DNA of 64,000 nucleotides, from assembly GCF_003340345.1 (NCBI RefSeq), contig NZ_PPTQ01000012.1, forward strand, positions 33,401-97,400, given 5' to 3'. The DNA comes from Paraeggerthella hongkongensis (GTDB taxonomy: Bacteria; Actinomycetota; Coriobacteriia; Coriobacteriales; Eggerthellaceae). Each line of letters begins with the position of its first letter. Positions within the stretch are counted from its first letter, which is position 1. The position numbers and the translations under genes are program-made. This document shows positions 63,809-64,000 of the stretch, one piece after another. A model generated the notes under the pieces. That model worked only from the letters and a program-made list of their open reading frames with translations. It made no database searches and was not told the origin of the DNA.

Positions 63809-63855
63809 AACAGCCTGACTCCTCCGGCGGCAACACGCCCAGGGGTCGGGCTGTT
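63809..63855 (+). terminator. Imperfect terminator after the DUF2510 gene
   Basis: AACAGCCTGACTCCT (63809-63823) pairs with AGGGGTCGGGCTGTT (63841-63855) with two mismatches, then TTG. Confidence 0.6.
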
Positions 63856-64000
63856 TTGCGTCGAGGGGCAAATTCGGAAAGCTCGCGAGCGCCGCGCATA
63901 GGTCGCTCGACGCCCCAGGCGCCCTGAGCAACAGGATATCGAAATCCCCCGATCGCGCCCGATCCGAAAACTCGTCAGGACGTTTCGAATTGGGCAACGG
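63856..64000. other. End of window without a supported gene
   Basis: Open frames run to the edge on the minus strand (one reads FDILLLRAPGASSDL), but their 3' end overlaps the terminator hairpin and no family is recognisable. It could be the 3' end of a gene lying beyond the window, or non-coding. Confidence 0.3.

Noticed and set aside
63803..63997. Minus-strand frame at the window edge as the end of a gene
   Set aside because: It is open to the edge but its 3' end runs through the terminator of the DUF2510 gene and no family is recognised; it cannot be judged without the next bases.

Overview
The window comes from a GC-rich, anaerobic, gut-type actinobacterium, most likely family Eggerthellaceae (class Coriobacteriia; Eggerthella/Gordonibacter-like). 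The signs are LuxR regulators with about twelve membrane segments, placed beside respiratory reductases carried as twin-arginine lipoproteins, an anaerobic ribonucleotide reductase, an NfnAB-type bifurcating transhydrogenase, pyrophosphate-dependent phosphofructokinase and high-GC codon use. This placement is an inference from gene content. I see no CRISPR array, rRNA, prophage or intact insertion sequence.

Layout. 1-8.8 kb: end of an unknown gene; nrdD facing a nitroreductase-like flavoprotein gene and nrdG; PPi-phosphofructokinase; a cystine-type symporter; a HAD phosphatase. 9.5-21 kb: helix-turn-helix membrane regulator, ABC-F ATPase, large surface protein, a GntR/DUF1648/CPBP-protease module with its operator, an MFS exporter abutting the tail of a dead cytochrome c gene. 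21-36 kb: housekeeping genes, nearly all on the minus strand (pth, prs, glmU, nhaA, folC, nfnBA, udg, alr), with hpf, acpP and corA on the plus strand. 36.8-50.5 kb: LuxR plus dmsA-dmsB-dmsB2-dmsC, molybdopterin genes mog and moeA, eno, a second LuxR facing a flavin reductase. 50.8-57.2 kb: a frameshifted zinc-finger/Panacea antitoxin-like gene, a lone EcfT, the rplQ-rpoA-rpsD-rpsK-rpsM-rpmJ-infA operon, a RibU-like ECF S component. 57.3-64 kb: double-FMN lipoprotein, third LuxR, apbE, tRNA-Gln and tRNA-Lys, HD hydrolase, heavy-metal-exporter-like protein, DUF2510 membrane protein.

How the parts fit. Three LuxR genes sit next to extracytoplasmic redox proteins, and each intergenic region holds a different palindrome. 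This suggests dedicated, perhaps substrate-specific, regulators of anaerobic reductases. mog and moeA serve the molybdoenzyme. The RibU-like protein and ApbE could supply and attach flavin for the FMN lipoprotein.

The least explained content is intergenic. Three copies of an exactly 206-bp element with 50-bp inverted ends lie at 21146, 28675 and 36405, each close to GC-rich tandem repeats. Two copies of a 140-143-bp structured element lie directly after prs and moeA, with compensatory changes in the main stem. Two copies of a perfect 21-23-bp palindrome carry matching substitutions in both arms. One 151-bp inverted-repeat element lies at 9085. These are the best candidates for something undescribed.
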